Below, one piece after another: positions 23,634 to 33,212 of a stretch of DNA of 64,000 nucleotides. The notes under the pieces are model-generated. The model saw nothing but the letters and a program-made list of their open reading frames with translations. It was not told the origin of the DNA and searched no databases. The translations under genes were made by a program, and so were the position numbers. Source of the stretch: Rugamonas fusca (lineage in GTDB: Bacteria; Pseudomonadota; Gammaproteobacteria; Burkholderiales; Burkholderiaceae_D); assembly GCF_014042365.1 (NCBI RefSeq), contig NZ_JACEZS010000002.1, positions 248,001 through 312,000 of the forward strand, written 5' to 3'. Numbering within the stretch: position 1 is the stretch's first letter; each line of letters starts with the position of its first letter.

Positions 23634-24524
23634 TCACTTGCTATAGTAGCCCACACCCAGCAAGACGTTGTCCACGCGCTGGATCAGCGAGTGCTTTTGC
23701 TCCACGGCGTTGGTGGCCGGATTGCGCCACACAAAGTCCACCGTGCCCGAGCCCTTGCTCTTGGCCAGCTTGATCATTTCCTCCACCATGGGCTTGCCGG
23801 CCGCGTCGCGCAAGCCACGCACATCCATGCCTGACAGTTGCGGCGAGTCGCCCGAGGCGCGATAACGGCCATCGTCGATGCCGATCGCAAATACGTACAG
23901 GTCGTTATGCAGGAAGCCGCCCTGCTGGCTGTTGAAGGCCGTGTAAGCCGCCTTGTCGCCAGATTTCTTCAGGTAGGCGACGGCCTTGTCCAGCAGTTCC
24001 TGCGCTTCCTCCACCGAACCACGCGGCGTGTAATAACCGACGCACAGGATGTACTTGTCGACCTTGCGGTATTGGCTGACCTTGTTTTCGACGTGGTTGC
24101 TGACGCGGTTCAGCCAGCGGTATTCGATGGAGCCCGTATCGTTGACGCGAGCCTGTTCCAGCAGGTCGCGGATCAAGGGCTTGCCGGCTGCATCGCGCAA
24201 GTCGATCTCGTTCTTGCCCACCAGGCCCACCTGCGAGCCACCGTTGGCCAGCATGAAGCCATCGAGGTCGACGGCGTACACGTAGTACGGCCCATGCACG
24301 AACGGACCAGCCGGCTCGTTGAATTTGGCGAACGCCTTTTCCGGGCCGTTCTTTTGCAGATAGTCGACCGCGCTGTCGAGCAACTCCGTGGCGCGCTTGG
24401 CTTGCGCGCGCTCGATACTGCCGTAGTGACTGGTCGCCGGAGCATCGCCCGCCTGCGCGGCAGGCATGGCAAGCAACGCCGACGCGGCGGCGAGAGTTAA
24501 TGCGCTGATGTAATGTCGTTTCAT
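23634..24524 (-). CDS. Periplasmic protein with two tandem Cache-type domains
   Basis: 296-residue protein with signal peptide (1-25, AAQAG). Two repeats of about 125 residues follow: ATELLDSAVDYLQKNGPEKAF..FVHGPYYVYAVDLDG and ELLDKAVAYLKKSGDKAAYTAF..FLHNDLYVFAIGID, each ending in a V(G/D)..LCVGYY or LLGVGYY strand. This is the single-Cache (Cache_2/4-like) sensor fold normally found in chemoreceptors and kinases. Here it is not attached to any membrane or output domain, so it would act as a free periplasmic ligand binder. No partner gene is adjacent. Confidence 0.8.
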   Translation of the reverse strand: MKRHYISALTLAAASALLAMPAAQAGDAPATSHYGSIERAQAKRATELLDSAVDYLQKNGPEKAFAKFNEPAGPFVHGPYYVYAVDLDGFMLANGGSQVGLVGKNEIDLRDAAGKPLIRDLLEQARVNDTGSIEYRWLNRVSNHVENKVSQYRKVDKYILCVGYYTPRGSVEEAQELLDKAVAYLKKSGDKAAYTAFNSQQGGFLHNDLYVFAIGIDDGRYRASGDSPQLSGMDVRGLRDAAGKPMVEEMIKLAKSKGSGTVDFVWRNPATNAVEQKHSLIQRVDNVLLGVGYYSK

Positions 24525-24872
24525 AGTGCGTTCCAGTTCAGTTAGTGACAGCCAACATGCCCAAGACGCGCAGCGTGTGGCACCAGCATGAACAACGACA
24601 ACGCTTGCCGCAACGACGACCGGCGGCGCGTTTGCCGAAGACCATACCGCTTATAGGGGAAGCAAGTTGCAGGCCACTGGCAGGGCCAGATTGATGCTGA
24701 ATTGATTTGATGAAGGTTCGCAACCGGAAGGGCTGGCACGCGCACGGGAAGGATGAGCGAAGAACGATCACACGATGCCGTGCCGCGCCTTCAGCGCGCG
24801 GGAAAACTCAGACGGCGGCCTGGCGCCACCGTCCTATTCTGCAACATGGGTGTTGTGGTTTGGAGCAGCGTG
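24525..24872. other. 348-bp intergenic region between the Cache gene and ispF
   Basis: No supported gene; a 77-residue minus-strand frame at 24538-24771 is Cys/Arg-rich in an unnatural way and has no ribosome site. It must contain the Cache gene promoter, but I could not identify a good -35/-10 pair. A 6-bp CCGCGC/GCGCGG hairpin (24783-24801) lies downstream of ispF without a T-run. Confidence 0.4.
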
Positions 24873-25370
24873 TTACGAGCGGATCAGCAAGGCCACCGCT
24901 TCGGCCGCGATGCCTTCCTCGCGCCCCAGATAACCCAGCTTCTCGTTGGTCTTGGCCTTGATGTTGACCTGGCCCACGGCCACGCCCAGATCCTCGGCCA
25001 CGTTGGCGCACATGGCGGCGATGTGCGGCGCCATCTTGGGCCGCTGGGCGATGATGGTGGCGTCGATGTTGCCGATCGCGTAGCCGGTGGCCACCACGCG
25101 CTTGCAGGCTTCGCGCAGCAGCGTGCGCGAATCGGCGCCCTTGAATTGCGGGTCCGTGTCCGGGAAGTGCTTGCCGATGTCGCCCAGCGCGGCCGCGCCC
25201 AGGATGGCGTCCGTGATCGCATGCAGCAGCACGTCGGCATCGGAATGGCCGAGCAGGCCCACGTGGTGCGGTATCGTGACGCCGCCAATGATGAGCTTGC
25301 GGCCTTCGACCAGCTTGTGGCAGTCGTAACCCTGGCCGATACGGAACGGGAGTGCGGGAGTGGGATTCAT
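24873..25370 (-). CDS. ispF: 2-C-methyl-D-erythritol 2,4-cyclodiphosphate synthase
   Basis: 165-residue enzyme of the MEP isoprenoid pathway: converts CDP-methylerythritol 2-phosphate to the cyclodiphosphate with release of CMP. Zinc site DxH in GYDCHKL, then [18 protein letters not shown] and [11 protein letters not shown] are all intact, and the length is typical of the trimer-forming family. The ATG at 25370 is preferred; a TTG at 25382 overlaps the ispD stop. It is the last gene of the long minus-strand operon, following ispD by 8 bases. The ispDF pairing is usual in proteobacteria. Confidence 0.96.
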   Translation of the reverse strand: MNPTPALPFRIGQGYDCHKLVEGRKLIIGGVTIPHHVGLLGHSDADVLLHAITDAILGAAALGDIGKHFPDTDPQFKGADSRTLLREACKRVVATGYAIGNIDATIIAQRPKMAPHIAAMCANVAEDLGVAVGQVNIKAKTNEKLGYLGREEGIAAEAVALLIRS

Positions 25371-25378
25371 GGCGATGG

Positions 25379-26092
25379 TCAATGCGTTGTGGGTTGGGCC
25401 AGATACATTTCCGCGATGCGGACGTCAGCCGGCAGCGTGACTTTGAGGTTACGGGGATCGCCCGGCACCAGCCGCGGCGACAAGCCCAGCGCTTCCACGG
25501 CGCTGGCGTCATCCGTGACGGCGCTGGCGTCGGTGGCCGCGTCCAGCGCCCGGCGCAGCAGCGCATAGCTGAACATCTGCGGCGTTTGCGCCAGCCACAA
25601 GCCGTCGCGCGGCACGGTGGCGACCTGGCCGCCGGCGGCGCGCTTGACGGTGTCCACCACGGGCAGCGCCAGCAAGCCGCCGGCCGGGTCGCCGGCCACG
25701 CCATCGATCAGGCGCGCGATCAATTCGGGCGTCAGGCCGGGGCGGGCCGCGTCATGGACGAGGATGCTGTCGCCGTCGCGCACTTGCGCGCGCAGCGCGT
25801 GCAAGGCGTTCTGCACCGATTCCATGCGGGTGGCGCCGCCGCAGCGCAGCACCGTCACGCCATCCAGGCCGGGGGGCACCACGGCGTCGATCTGGCCATC
25901 GGCCGGGCTGACGACGATGTAGGTGTGGGCAATGCGGTCGCTGGCCAGGAAGGCTTCGAGGGCGTGCCGCAGCATGGGCTTGCCGCCCACGGTCAGGTAT
26001 TGCTTGGGGCCGTCGGCCGCCATGCGGGCGCCCACGCCCGCCGCAGGAATCAGGGCGTAGTGGCGCGGCGCGCCAGCGGTGTCTTGGGTCAT
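25379..26092 (-). CDS. ispD: 2-C-methyl-D-erythritol 4-phosphate cytidylyltransferase
   Basis: 237-residue enzyme that joins CTP and methylerythritol 4-phosphate to CDP-methylerythritol in the MEP pathway. The nucleotide-binding start [11 protein letters not shown] (with the characteristic Gly-rich loop), then [26 protein letters not shown] and a C-terminal [11 protein letters not shown] are those of IspD. A short N-terminal extension ([13 protein letters not shown]) is slightly unusual. It starts 16 bases after the exported HELRH protein and is followed by ispF with 8 bases between, as a transcription unit. Confidence 0.96.
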   Translation of the reverse strand: MTQDTAGAPRHYALIPAAGVGARMAADGPKQYLTVGGKPMLRHALEAFLASDRIAHTYIVVSPADGQIDAVVPPGLDGVTVLRCGGATRMESVQNALHALRAQVRDGDSILVHDAARPGLTPELIARLIDGVAGDPAGGLLALPVVDTVKRAAGGQVATVPRDGLWLAQTPQMFSYALLRRALDAATDASAVTDDASAVEALGLSPRLVPGDPRNLKVTLPADVRIAEMYLAQPTTH

Positions 26093-26108
26093 CAGTGCTT
26101 GCAGTTGT

Positions 26109-26813
26109 TCAGAAGGAGTGGCCGCCGCTGAGCACGTCGCGGATCTCGCCGCCGCACGCCTGGCTCAGGCGCGCATATTCTTCCGGCGCATCGATGCGCG
26201 CCTGCTCGGCGTCAACCTTGTGCATTTCAGCCTTGATGTAGGCCATCCAGCCATTGTCGACCTCGTGGCTCAGCGCCGACATGGCGGTGCCGGACGGCGC
26301 GTACAGGGGCTTGTCCTGGAACCGCTTGGCCAGCGCCTCGCGCACGGTCTTTTCCACCTTCGGCAAGTTCTGCATATACGCGTTCATGTGCCGCAACTCG
26401 TGGTTGAGAATTTCCTTGTACGCACAGGAACCGACGGGGAATTCACGCGCCACGTAGATCACCACGGGCACATAGTACAGCTTGACCTCGATGCGCGGCG
26501 CGATGCATTCGTAACCGCTCTCCGGGTCCTGCAGCAGCGTGCCCGTGTAGCCCATCTTCACGCGCGAGTCGGTCTGGGTCAGCCCCGCCACCTTGACGGC
26601 GCCGGCCGCCAGGCCATGCATCGACGTCAACGCGTTATAGGACAGGTGGGTGTCGACCGTGTAGCCGCTTTGCTGGGCCGTGAGCACGGTCACGGTCTTG
26701 TTCAGGGAATCTTCGCAACGGACCTGGAACGGCGTGCGCTCGGCATGGGCGACCGTCGCCGCCAGCAGGCATGCCAGCGCGAGCAGGAAGCGGAATGGCC
26801 GCAGCGACACCAT
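26109..26813 (-). CDS. Exported protein with an HELRH zinc-protease-like motif
   Basis: 234-residue protein with a signal peptide (1-24, VAHA). The C-terminal half contains HELRH at 138-142 within KEILNHELRHMNAYMQ, an HExxH motif in a predicted helix, and a second His-Glu (SHEVDNGW, 183-184) that could provide a third zinc ligand. Cysteines at 33, 103, 130 and near the C-terminus suggest disulfides. This looks like a small periplasmic metallopeptidase, but I recognise no named family and activity is unproven. It lies between the NUDIX gene (3 bases) and ispD (16 bases). Confidence 0.75.
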   Translation of the reverse strand: MVSLRPFRFLLALACLLAATVAHAERTPFQVRCEDSLNKTVTVLTAQQSGYTVDTHLSYNALTSMHGLAAGAVKVAGLTQTDSRVKMGYTGTLLQDPESGYECIAPRIEVKLYYVPVVIYVAREFPVGSCAYKEILNHELRHMNAYMQNLPKVEKTVREALAKRFQDKPLYAPSGTAMSALSHEVDNGWMAYIKAEMHKVDAEQARIDAPEEYARLSQACGGEIRDVLSGGHSF

Positions 26814-26816
26814 CGA

Positions 26817-27380
26817 TCAGTCCAGCTTCCAGGCGCCGGAGCGGAGTTTGTCGAGCCAGAACACGCCGATGACGGTCTTGACGTCCGTGATCTTGCCGCT
26901 GCGGACCCAGTCCAGCAGTTCATCGATGGTGGCGGTGAAGGTTTCCAGGAATTCGCCATCATCCAGCCTGGCCGTGCCAGGCTGCAAGCCGCGGGCCAGG
27001 TACAGGTCCAGGTGCTCGTCCGAATAGGCGATGGCGTTGTGGATCACGCTGACAAATTGCCAATCCGTGGCCGTGTAGCCGGTTTCCTCCTCCAGCTCGC
27101 GCTTGGCGCAGGCCAGTGGGTCTTCGTCAGGATCGATTTTGCCAGCGGGGAATTCAATGAAGACTTGATTGAGCGGATAACGGAATTGCCGTTCCATCAA
27201 CACGGTGCCATCGTCGAGCACCGGCAGGATCACAACGGCGCCCGGATGACGGATGTACTCGCGCGACGTATGCTGGCCGTCCGGCAGTGCCACCTTGTCC
27301 TTCTGGACCTTGAGGAACTTGCCTTCGTACGCCATTTCACCGTCGACGCGGACTTCTTTCAGATGCTTATCCATGCGCAC
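26817..27380 (-). CDS. NUDIX hydrolase, ADP-ribose pyrophosphatase type
   Basis: 187-residue NUDIX enzyme. The Nudix box is canonical: G at GKIDPDE, then REL and EEETGY (GX5EX7REUXEEXGU). The long N-terminal part (MERQFRYPLNQVFIEFPAGK) and the total length are those of the ADP-ribose diphosphatase group (NudF/NUDT5), which hydrolyses ADP-ribose to AMP and ribose 5-phosphate. A second ATG at 27374 is possible. It follows DUF2818 by 25 bases as part of the nuo transcription unit, a frequent place for it in Burkholderiales. Confidence 0.9.
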   Translation of the reverse strand: MRMDKHLKEVRVDGEMAYEGKFLKVQKDKVALPDGQHTSREYIRHPGAVVILPVLDDGTVLMERQFRYPLNQVFIEFPAGKIDPDEDPLACAKRELEEETGYTATDWQFVSVIHNAIAYSDEHLDLYLARGLQPGTARLDDGEFLETFTATIDELLDWVRSGKITDVKTVIGVFWLDKLRSGAWKLD

Positions 27381-27405
27381 TCCATGTTGCCGTAGGGCTA
27401 GTATA

Positions 27406-27735
27406 TCAGGTGTGGTGTTTGCGCAGGTAGCGTACTACAAATCCGGGAAAGGCGAGAACGATAAAGAGACAGGCCGTGATAGCGTAGAACTCCCACGTCT
27501 GGGGGAATGGGGTGCCGATGCGGGCTTCCAGCGCGAAGCCGGCCGCCCCCACGGCGAAATACAGCACAACCATTTCCACCAGCCGCAGCCAGAACGGCTT
27601 GCGCCGCACTGTCCGCGGGTCGCCGGGATGCCGCTTCAGCGGCACCACGGCGAACACCTTGTCATTGAAGAAAGGAAGGTTGGCGGCCAGGATCGCCAGG
27701 ACGATCACCAGCCAGCTGGCGGAAGAAACTTCCAT
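27406..27735 (-). CDS. DUF2818 family membrane protein
   Basis: 109-residue protein with three or four membrane helices: residues 6-21 (SWLVIVLAILAANLPF), 50-70 and 80-100. The first helix motif LAANLPFFNDKVF is typical of DUF2818, a family found right after nuoN in betaproteobacteria. The ATG overlaps the nuoN stop by one base (TGATG), so it is probably translated with complex I. A role in complex I assembly or membrane lipid environment has been supposed from context only. Confidence 0.88.
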   Translation of the reverse strand: MEVSSASWLVIVLAILAANLPFFNDKVFAVVPLKRHPGDPRTVRRKPFWLRLVEMVVLYFAVGAAGFALEARIGTPFPQTWEFYAITACLFIVLAFPGFVVRYLRKHHT

Positions 27736-29219
27736 CAGGAATTGAGCGTCTTGGTCATGGCGCTCAGGCACGATGCCAGCAGCGGGCCAGGCAGCATGCC
27801 CACCACCACCAGCGCCAGACCGTTCAGGCTCAGCACCAGGTTCATGTCGCCAGGGATAGCCAGCGGGCTGTTGTCGGTCGGCTCATCGAACCACATCATC
27901 TTCACGACGCGCAGGTAGTAGAACGCGCCGATCAGCGAGAACATCACAGCCAGCACGGTCAGCCAGATCTGGCCCGTACCCAGCACAGCGGTCAGCACCG
28001 AGAACTTGGCGGCGAAGCCCAGCATCGGTGGCACACCGGCCAGCGAGAACATCATGATCGACATCAGCACGGCGTACCAGCCGTTGCGCTTGCTCAGGCC
28101 CTTGAAGTCGGCCAGTTCTTCCGCTTCGAAGCCGGCGCGGGCCAGCACCATGATCATGCCGAAGCTGCCAGCGGTCGTCATCACGTAGGTGATGGCGTAG
28201 AACATGGCGGCGCTGTAGGCGCCCGGAGCGCCGGTGCGGTCGGTGCCGACCACGCCAGCCAGCAGGCCCAGCAGGACGAAGCCCATCTGCGCGATGGTCG
28301 AGTAAGCCAGCATGCGCTTGATGTTGGTCTGGGCGATGGCGGTCAGGTTACCGATGGCCAGCGACAGCACGGCCAGCACCAGCAGCATCTGCTGCCAGTC
28401 CACGGCCATTGGCAGCAGGCCTTCCACCAGCAGGCGGATGCAGACAGCGAAGGTGGCCAGCTTGGGCGCGCCGCCCAGCAGCAGGGTCACGGCAGTCGGC
28501 GAACCTTGGTACACGTCAGGCACCCACATGTGGAATGGCACGGCGCCCAGCTTGAACGCCAGGCCGGCCACCAGGAACACCAGGCCGAACACCAGGATGG
28601 TCGGCTTGATGGTGCCGGAAGCGGCGGCCAGCGCCACCTTGGACAGGTCCAGCGTGCCGGTGGCGCCGTAGATCATCGACATGCCATACAGCAGGAAGCC
28701 CGAGGCCATGGCGCCCAGGATGAAGTACTTCATGGCCGCTTCGGTGGCCTGGGCGTTGTCGCGGCGCAGGGCCACCAGCGCGTACAGGGCCAGCGACATC
28801 AGTTCGATGCCCAGGTAGATCGACAGCAGGCTGTTACCGGAGATCATGACCATCTGGCCCAGCAGCGAGAACAGGGCCAGCACGTAGAACTCGCCGCCCA
28901 GGTTGCCGCTCAGCATGCCACGGTCGGTGGCGTACTGGCGTGCATAGATCAGCGTCATGCCGACCGAGACGTAGGTGAACAGCTTGAGCAGGTTGGACAT
29001 CGGGTCCGACACGAACATGTTGTTGAACGTGTAGACCGTGGTGCCGGCCGCATAGTCGACATAGCTGAAGTAGCCGCAAACGAGCAGCGTCAGCAGCGAC
29101 AGTACGTACGTGATCGAACGCTTGCCCTCGGACAGGAACATATCGATCAGCAGGATCGCCGACGCGGCGACCAGCAGAAAGACTTCTGCGTAGAGCGGGA
29201 TCATGTTGGTGGTATTCAT
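27735..29219 (-). CDS. nuoN: NADH-quinone oxidoreductase subunit N
   Basis: 494-residue antiporter-like membrane subunit of complex I with about 14 helices. It has the proton-channel lysines and the [14 protein letters not shown] and [14 protein letters not shown] signatures of the Mrp/NuoLMN family. It is the last nuo gene, ends with a one-base overlap to DUF2818 and follows nuoM by 21 bases. Confidence 0.97.
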   Translation of the reverse strand: MNTTNMIPLYAEVFLLVAASAILLIDMFLSEGKRSITYVLSLLTLLVCGYFSYVDYAAGTTVYTFNNMFVSDPMSNLLKLFTYVSVGMTLIYARQYATDRGMLSGNLGGEFYVLALFSLLGQMVMISGNSLLSIYLGIELMSLALYALVALRRDNAQATEAAMKYFILGAMASGFLLYGMSMIYGATGTLDLSKVALAAASGTIKPTILVFGLVFLVAGLAFKLGAVPFHMWVPDVYQGSPTAVTLLLGGAPKLATFAVCIRLLVEGLLPMAVDWQQMLLVLAVLSLAIGNLTAIAQTNIKRMLAYSTIAQMGFVLLGLLAGVVGTDRTGAPGAYSAAMFYAITYVMTTAGSFGMIMVLARAGFEAEELADFKGLSKRNGWYAVLMSIMMFSLAGVPPMLGFAAKFSVLTAVLGTGQIWLTVLAVMFSLIGAFYYLRVVKMMWFDEPTDNSPLAIPGDMNLVLSLNGLALVVVGMLPGPLLASCLSAMTKTLNS

Positions 29220-29240
29220 GTAGGCGTTTCCGTTTTCTTC

Positions 29241-30740
29241 TTAAGGCAGCTTGCTGTGCGCTACTTGCGCGAGCAGGTCCGCGACCGAGGTTTGCATCGT
29301 GTCGGTGAACGGCGCGGGGTACAGGCCCATGGCCAGCACGGCCGCGGCCAGCAGGCCCAGCATCAGGAACTCGCGGGCGCCGATATCGGTCAGCTCGGCC
29401 ACGTGGTGGTTGGCCACCTTGCCGAAGATGACGCGCTTGGCCATCCACAGCGAGTAGGCGGCGCCGAAGATCAGCGCGGTGGCGGCGATCATGCCGATCC
29501 AGAAGTTGGCCTTGACGGCGCCCAGGATCACCATGAATTCACCAACGAAACCGGAGGTGGCTGGCAGACCGCAGTTGGCCATCGAGAAGAAGATGAACAG
29601 CGCGGCGAATTTCGGCATCTTGTTGACGACGCCACCGTAGTCGGCGATCTGGCGCGAGTGGGCGCGGTCATACAGCACGCCGATACACAGGAACATCGCG
29701 CCGGAGATGAAGCCGTGCGAGATCATCTGCACCAGGCCGCCCTGCACTGCCATGTCGTTAAACAGGAAGAAGCCCAGGGTGACGAAGCCCATGTGGGCGA
29801 TCGACGAGTAAGCGACCAGCTTTTTCATGTCCTTCTGCACCAGCGCCACCAGGCCGATGTAGACCACGGCGATCAGCGACAGCGTGATGATGAAGTTGGC
29901 CATGTAGTGCGACGCGTCCGGGGTGATCGGCAGCGAGAAACGCACGAAACCGTAAGCACCCAGCTTCAGCATGATGGCGGCCAGCACGGCCGAACCGCCG
30001 GTTGGCGCTTCCACGTGCACGTCGGGCAGCCAGGTGTGGACCGGGAACATCGGCACCTTGACGGCGAACGCCATCAGGAAGGCGATGAAGATGAAGATCT
30101 GCTCGCGCATGGTCAGCGGCGTACGGTGCCAGGTCAGGATGTCGAACGAACCGCCGGACACGTTGTACAGGTAGATGATGGCGATCAGCGTCAGCAGCGA
30201 GCCGAAGAAGGTGTACAGGAAGAACTTGAACGACGCGTACACGCGGTTCTCGCCGCCCCAGATACCGATGATGATGTACATCGGGATCAGCGTGGCTTCG
30301 AAGAAGAAGTAGAACAGCAGGCCGTCCATGGCGCAGAACACGCCGATCATCAGGCCCGACAGGATCAGGAACGCGCCCATGTACTGGGCCACGCGCTTCT
30401 GGATCACTTGCCAGGCCGAGATCACGACGATCACGGTGATGAAGGCCGTCAGCGGAATGAACCACAGCGACAGGCCGTCAATGCCCAGCGAGTACAGGAT
30501 GTTGAAGCGCTCGATCCACGGCGACTTCTCGACGAACTGCATGCCGTGGGCGGCGTTGTCGAAATGGGAGATCAGCGGCAAGGTGAGCGCGAAGCTGACC
30601 AGCGCGCCGATCAGCGAACCGACGCGCACCATGCCGGCGTTGCTGTCGCGGCCGAAGGCCAGCACCAGCAAGCCGAAGGCGATCGGCACCCAGATCGCCA
30701 GGCTCAGGAACGGAGGTAAGGTAGAAATTGACTGCATCAT
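29241..30740 (-). CDS. nuoM: NADH-quinone oxidoreductase subunit M
   Basis: 499-residue antiporter-like subunit of complex I. Fourteen predicted helices; the essential glutamate and lysine region (FFFEATLIPMYIIIGIWGG) and YSSIAHMGFVTLGFF are present. Reading NuoM, NuoL and NuoN together, each provides one of the proton channels driven by quinone reduction. It lies 31 bases after nuoL. Confidence 0.97.
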   Translation of the reverse strand: MMQSISTLPPFLSLAIWVPIAFGLLVLAFGRDSNAGMVRVGSLIGALVSFALTLPLISHFDNAAHGMQFVEKSPWIERFNILYSLGIDGLSLWFIPLTAFITVIVVISAWQVIQKRVAQYMGAFLILSGLMIGVFCAMDGLLFYFFFEATLIPMYIIIGIWGGENRVYASFKFFLYTFFGSLLTLIAIIYLYNVSGGSFDILTWHRTPLTMREQIFIFIAFLMAFAVKVPMFPVHTWLPDVHVEAPTGGSAVLAAIMLKLGAYGFVRFSLPITPDASHYMANFIITLSLIAVVYIGLVALVQKDMKKLVAYSSIAHMGFVTLGFFLFNDMAVQGGLVQMISHGFISGAMFLCIGVLYDRAHSRQIADYGGVVNKMPKFAALFIFFSMANCGLPATSGFVGEFMVILGAVKANFWIGMIAATALIFGAAYSLWMAKRVIFGKVANHHVAELTDIGAREFLMLGLLAAAVLAMGLYPAPFTDTMQTSVADLLAQVAHSKLP

Positions 30741-30771
30741 GGTTATCTTTATCTCTATGCGGTTCAGCTAA

Positions 30772-32868
30772 TTAAGCGTGCCAAAACGGCAGGAAGTAGA
30801 CCAGGAACCCCAGAATGCCGAGGATCATGATGAACGCGTAGTGGTAGATATAACCGGTCTGCGCCAGACGGGTCAGCGACGAGAACCACTCCACAACCTT
30901 GGCGCTGCCGTTCACGACGAGGCCGTCGATCAGCGTGCGGTCGCCCACGTTCCACAGGCCATTGCCCAGCAGGCGTGCGCCGCCGGCGAACACGGTCTCG
31001 TTGAACTTGTCCATGTAGTACTTGTTGTCCAGCAGCGTGTGGATGGCGCGGAACTTGTCGTAGAACCAGGCCGGCACGCGCGGGTTGATCATGTAGCAGT
31101 AGTAAGCCGAAGCCACGCCAGCCAGGGCCAGCGCCAGCGGCAGCGAAGTGAACGCATGCATCGCCATGGCCACCGGGCCGTGGAACTCCTCGCCCAGTTT
31201 TTCCATCGCGTGGTGGTTCTCGCCCACGAACACGACGCCGTTGAAGAACTTACCGAACAGCATAGGACCGATCGTCAGGTAGCCGATGATCACCGATGGG
31301 ATGGCCAGCATCACCAGCGGGAACCAGACCACGAATGGCGACTCATGTGGCTTCTCGCCAGGGCCCAGGCCGTGGTGGCCGTGTGCTTCATCTTCCTCTT
31401 CGTGGTGCGCATCCGAATCGTGCTCGGCGTGCGCATCATGGGCGGCCGCGGCCGGCGCGTGATGGTGGTCGTGGCCGTGGGCCTTGCCGAAGCGCTCTTC
31501 GCCGTGGAACACGAGGAAGTACATGCGGAACGAGTAGAACGCGGTCACGAACACGCCAGCCAGCACGGCGAAGTTGGCGAAGCCGGCGCCGGCGATGTGG
31601 GTTTCGGCCACGGCTTCGATGATCGAATCCTTGGAGTAGAAACCGGAGAAGAACGGCGTGCCGATCAGGGCCAGCGAACCGAGCAGCGAAGTGATCCAGG
31701 TGATCGGCATGTATTTACGCAGGCCGCCCATGTTGCGGATGTCCTGGTCGTGGTGCATGCCGATGATGACGGAACCGGCGCCAAGGAACAGCAGTGCCTT
31801 GAAGAACGCGTGGGTCATCAGGTGGAACACGGCGATCGAGTAAGCCGAGGAACCCAGGGCCACGGTCATGTAGCCCAGCTGCGACAGGGTCGAGTAAGCG
31901 ACTACGCGCTTGATGTCGTTCTGGATGATGCCCAGGAAGCCCATGAACAGGGCCGTGATCGAGCCGATCACCAGCACGAACGACAGCGCCGTTTCCGACA
32001 GTTCGAACAGCGGCGACATGCGGGTCACCATGAAGATACCGGCCGTCACCATGGTGGCGGCGTGGATCAGTGCGGAAATCGGGGTCGGGCCTTCCATCGA
32101 ATCGGGCAGCCACACGTGCAGCGGGAACTGGGCCGACTTACCCATGGCGCCGATGAACAGGCAGATGCAGGCCACGGTCAGCAGCATCCAGTCCGTGCCC
32201 GGCAGGGTCAGGGCGGCCAGCGCTTCACGCTTGGCGAACACTTCCTGGTAGTTCATCGAACCGGCGAAAGCCAGCAGCAGGCCGATGCCGAGGATGAAGC
32301 CGAAGTCACCCACGCGGTTGACCAGGAAGGCCTTCATGTTGGCCACGATGGCCGTCGGGCGGGTGTACCAGAAGCCGATCAGCAGGTAGGACACCAGGCC
32401 CACCGCTTCCCAGCCGAAGAACAGCTGCAGGAAGTTGTTGGCCATCACCAGCATCAGCATCGAGAAGGTAAACAGCGAGATGTAGGCGAAGAAGCGGTTA
32501 TAGCCTTCGTCTTCGGCCATGTAGCCGATCGTGTAGACGTGCACCATCAACGAGACGAACGTCACCACGCACATCATCATCGCCGACAGCGCGTCGATCT
32601 GGAAGCCCACTTCGAGCTTCAGGCCGGCCACCGTCATCCAGTTGTAGACGGTGCCGTTGTAGCCGGCGCCGCCGATGACGTCTGACAGCGTCATTGCCGA
32701 CAGAATGAATGCAATCAGCACGCCAAGAATCGTCACAGTATGCGACGTCTTGCGGCCGACCATGTTCCCGAAGAATCGGGTTCCGAACAAGCCCGCAATC
32801 GCGGCACCGGCCAGCGGCGCCAGGGGTACGGCTAGAAGGAGGTTAGGGTTGAGAGTTTGCCCCGCCAT
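30772..32868 (-). CDS. nuoL: NADH-quinone oxidoreductase subunit L
   Basis: 698-residue distal antiporter-like subunit of complex I with the long lateral helix at the C-terminus. Conserved features include WEAVGLVSYLLIGFW, HAATMVTAGIF and YSTLSQLGYM. Between membrane helices (about residues 458-510, DNA 31340-31493) there is an insertion of about 50 residues very rich in His, Asp, Glu and Ala (GHDHHHAP, HAEHDSDAHHEEEDEAHGHH). It is longer than the roughly 610-residue E. coli protein mainly because of this loop. The insertion may bind metals or be a flexible linker; that is inference. Confidence 0.97.
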   Translation of the reverse strand: MAGQTLNPNLLLAVPLAPLAGAAIAGLFGTRFFGNMVGRKTSHTVTILGVLIAFILSAMTLSDVIGGAGYNGTVYNWMTVAGLKLEVGFQIDALSAMMMCVVTFVSLMVHVYTIGYMAEDEGYNRFFAYISLFTFSMLMLVMANNFLQLFFGWEAVGLVSYLLIGFWYTRPTAIVANMKAFLVNRVGDFGFILGIGLLLAFAGSMNYQEVFAKREALAALTLPGTDWMLLTVACICLFIGAMGKSAQFPLHVWLPDSMEGPTPISALIHAATMVTAGIFMVTRMSPLFELSETALSFVLVIGSITALFMGFLGIIQNDIKRVVAYSTLSQLGYMTVALGSSAYSIAVFHLMTHAFFKALLFLGAGSVIIGMHHDQDIRNMGGLRKYMPITWITSLLGSLALIGTPFFSGFYSKDSIIEAVAETHIAGAGFANFAVLAGVFVTAFYSFRMYFLVFHGEERFGKAHGHDHHHAPAAAAHDAHAEHDSDAHHEEEDEAHGHHGLGPGEKPHESPFVVWFPLVMLAIPSVIIGYLTIGPMLFGKFFNGVVFVGENHHAMEKLGEEFHGPVAMAMHAFTSLPLALALAGVASAYYCYMINPRVPAWFYDKFRAIHTLLDNKYYMDKFNETVFAGGARLLGNGLWNVGDRTLIDGLVVNGSAKVVEWFSSLTRLAQTGYIYHYAFIMILGILGFLVYFLPFWHA

Positions 32869-32903
32869 GATGAACCTTAATCGTTATTATTCGAGGTTGA
32901 AAC

Positions 32904-33212
32904 TTAGCCTTTGAGGCTATCCAGGTCTTCTACGTTGATGGTGTCCAGGTTACGGAACATCACCACCAGGATCGCGAGGCCGATCGCCGATTCGGCGGCG
33001 GCCACGGTCAGGATGAAGAACACAAAGATTTGCCCGGCCGCGTCGCCCAGGTAATGCGAGAACGCGATGAAGTTCATGTTCACCGCCAGCAGCATCAGTT
33101 CGATGGCCATCAGCAGGATGATGATGTTCTTCCGGTTCAGGAAAATACCCACGATCGAGATCGCGAACAGAATCGCGCCAAGAACGAGGTAGTGAGCGAG
33201 CGATAAAGTCAT
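32904..33212 (-). CDS. nuoK: NADH-quinone oxidoreductase subunit K
   Basis: 102-residue complex I subunit with three membrane helices. The two glutamates needed for proton transfer are visible in [13 protein letters not shown] and in [11 protein letters not shown]. The ATG overlaps the nuoJ stop by 4 bases (ATGA), which indicates translational coupling. Confidence 0.97.
   Translation of the reverse strand: MTLSLAHYLVLGAILFAISIVGIFLNRKNIIILLMAIELMLLAVNMNFIAFSHYLGDAAGQIFVFFILTVAAAESAIGLAILVVMFRNLDTINVEDLDSLKG

Noticed and set aside
24538..24771. 77-codon minus-strand frame upstream of the Cache gene
   Set aside because: Cys/Arg/Ser-rich, no ribosome site and no homology visible; treated as non-coding.
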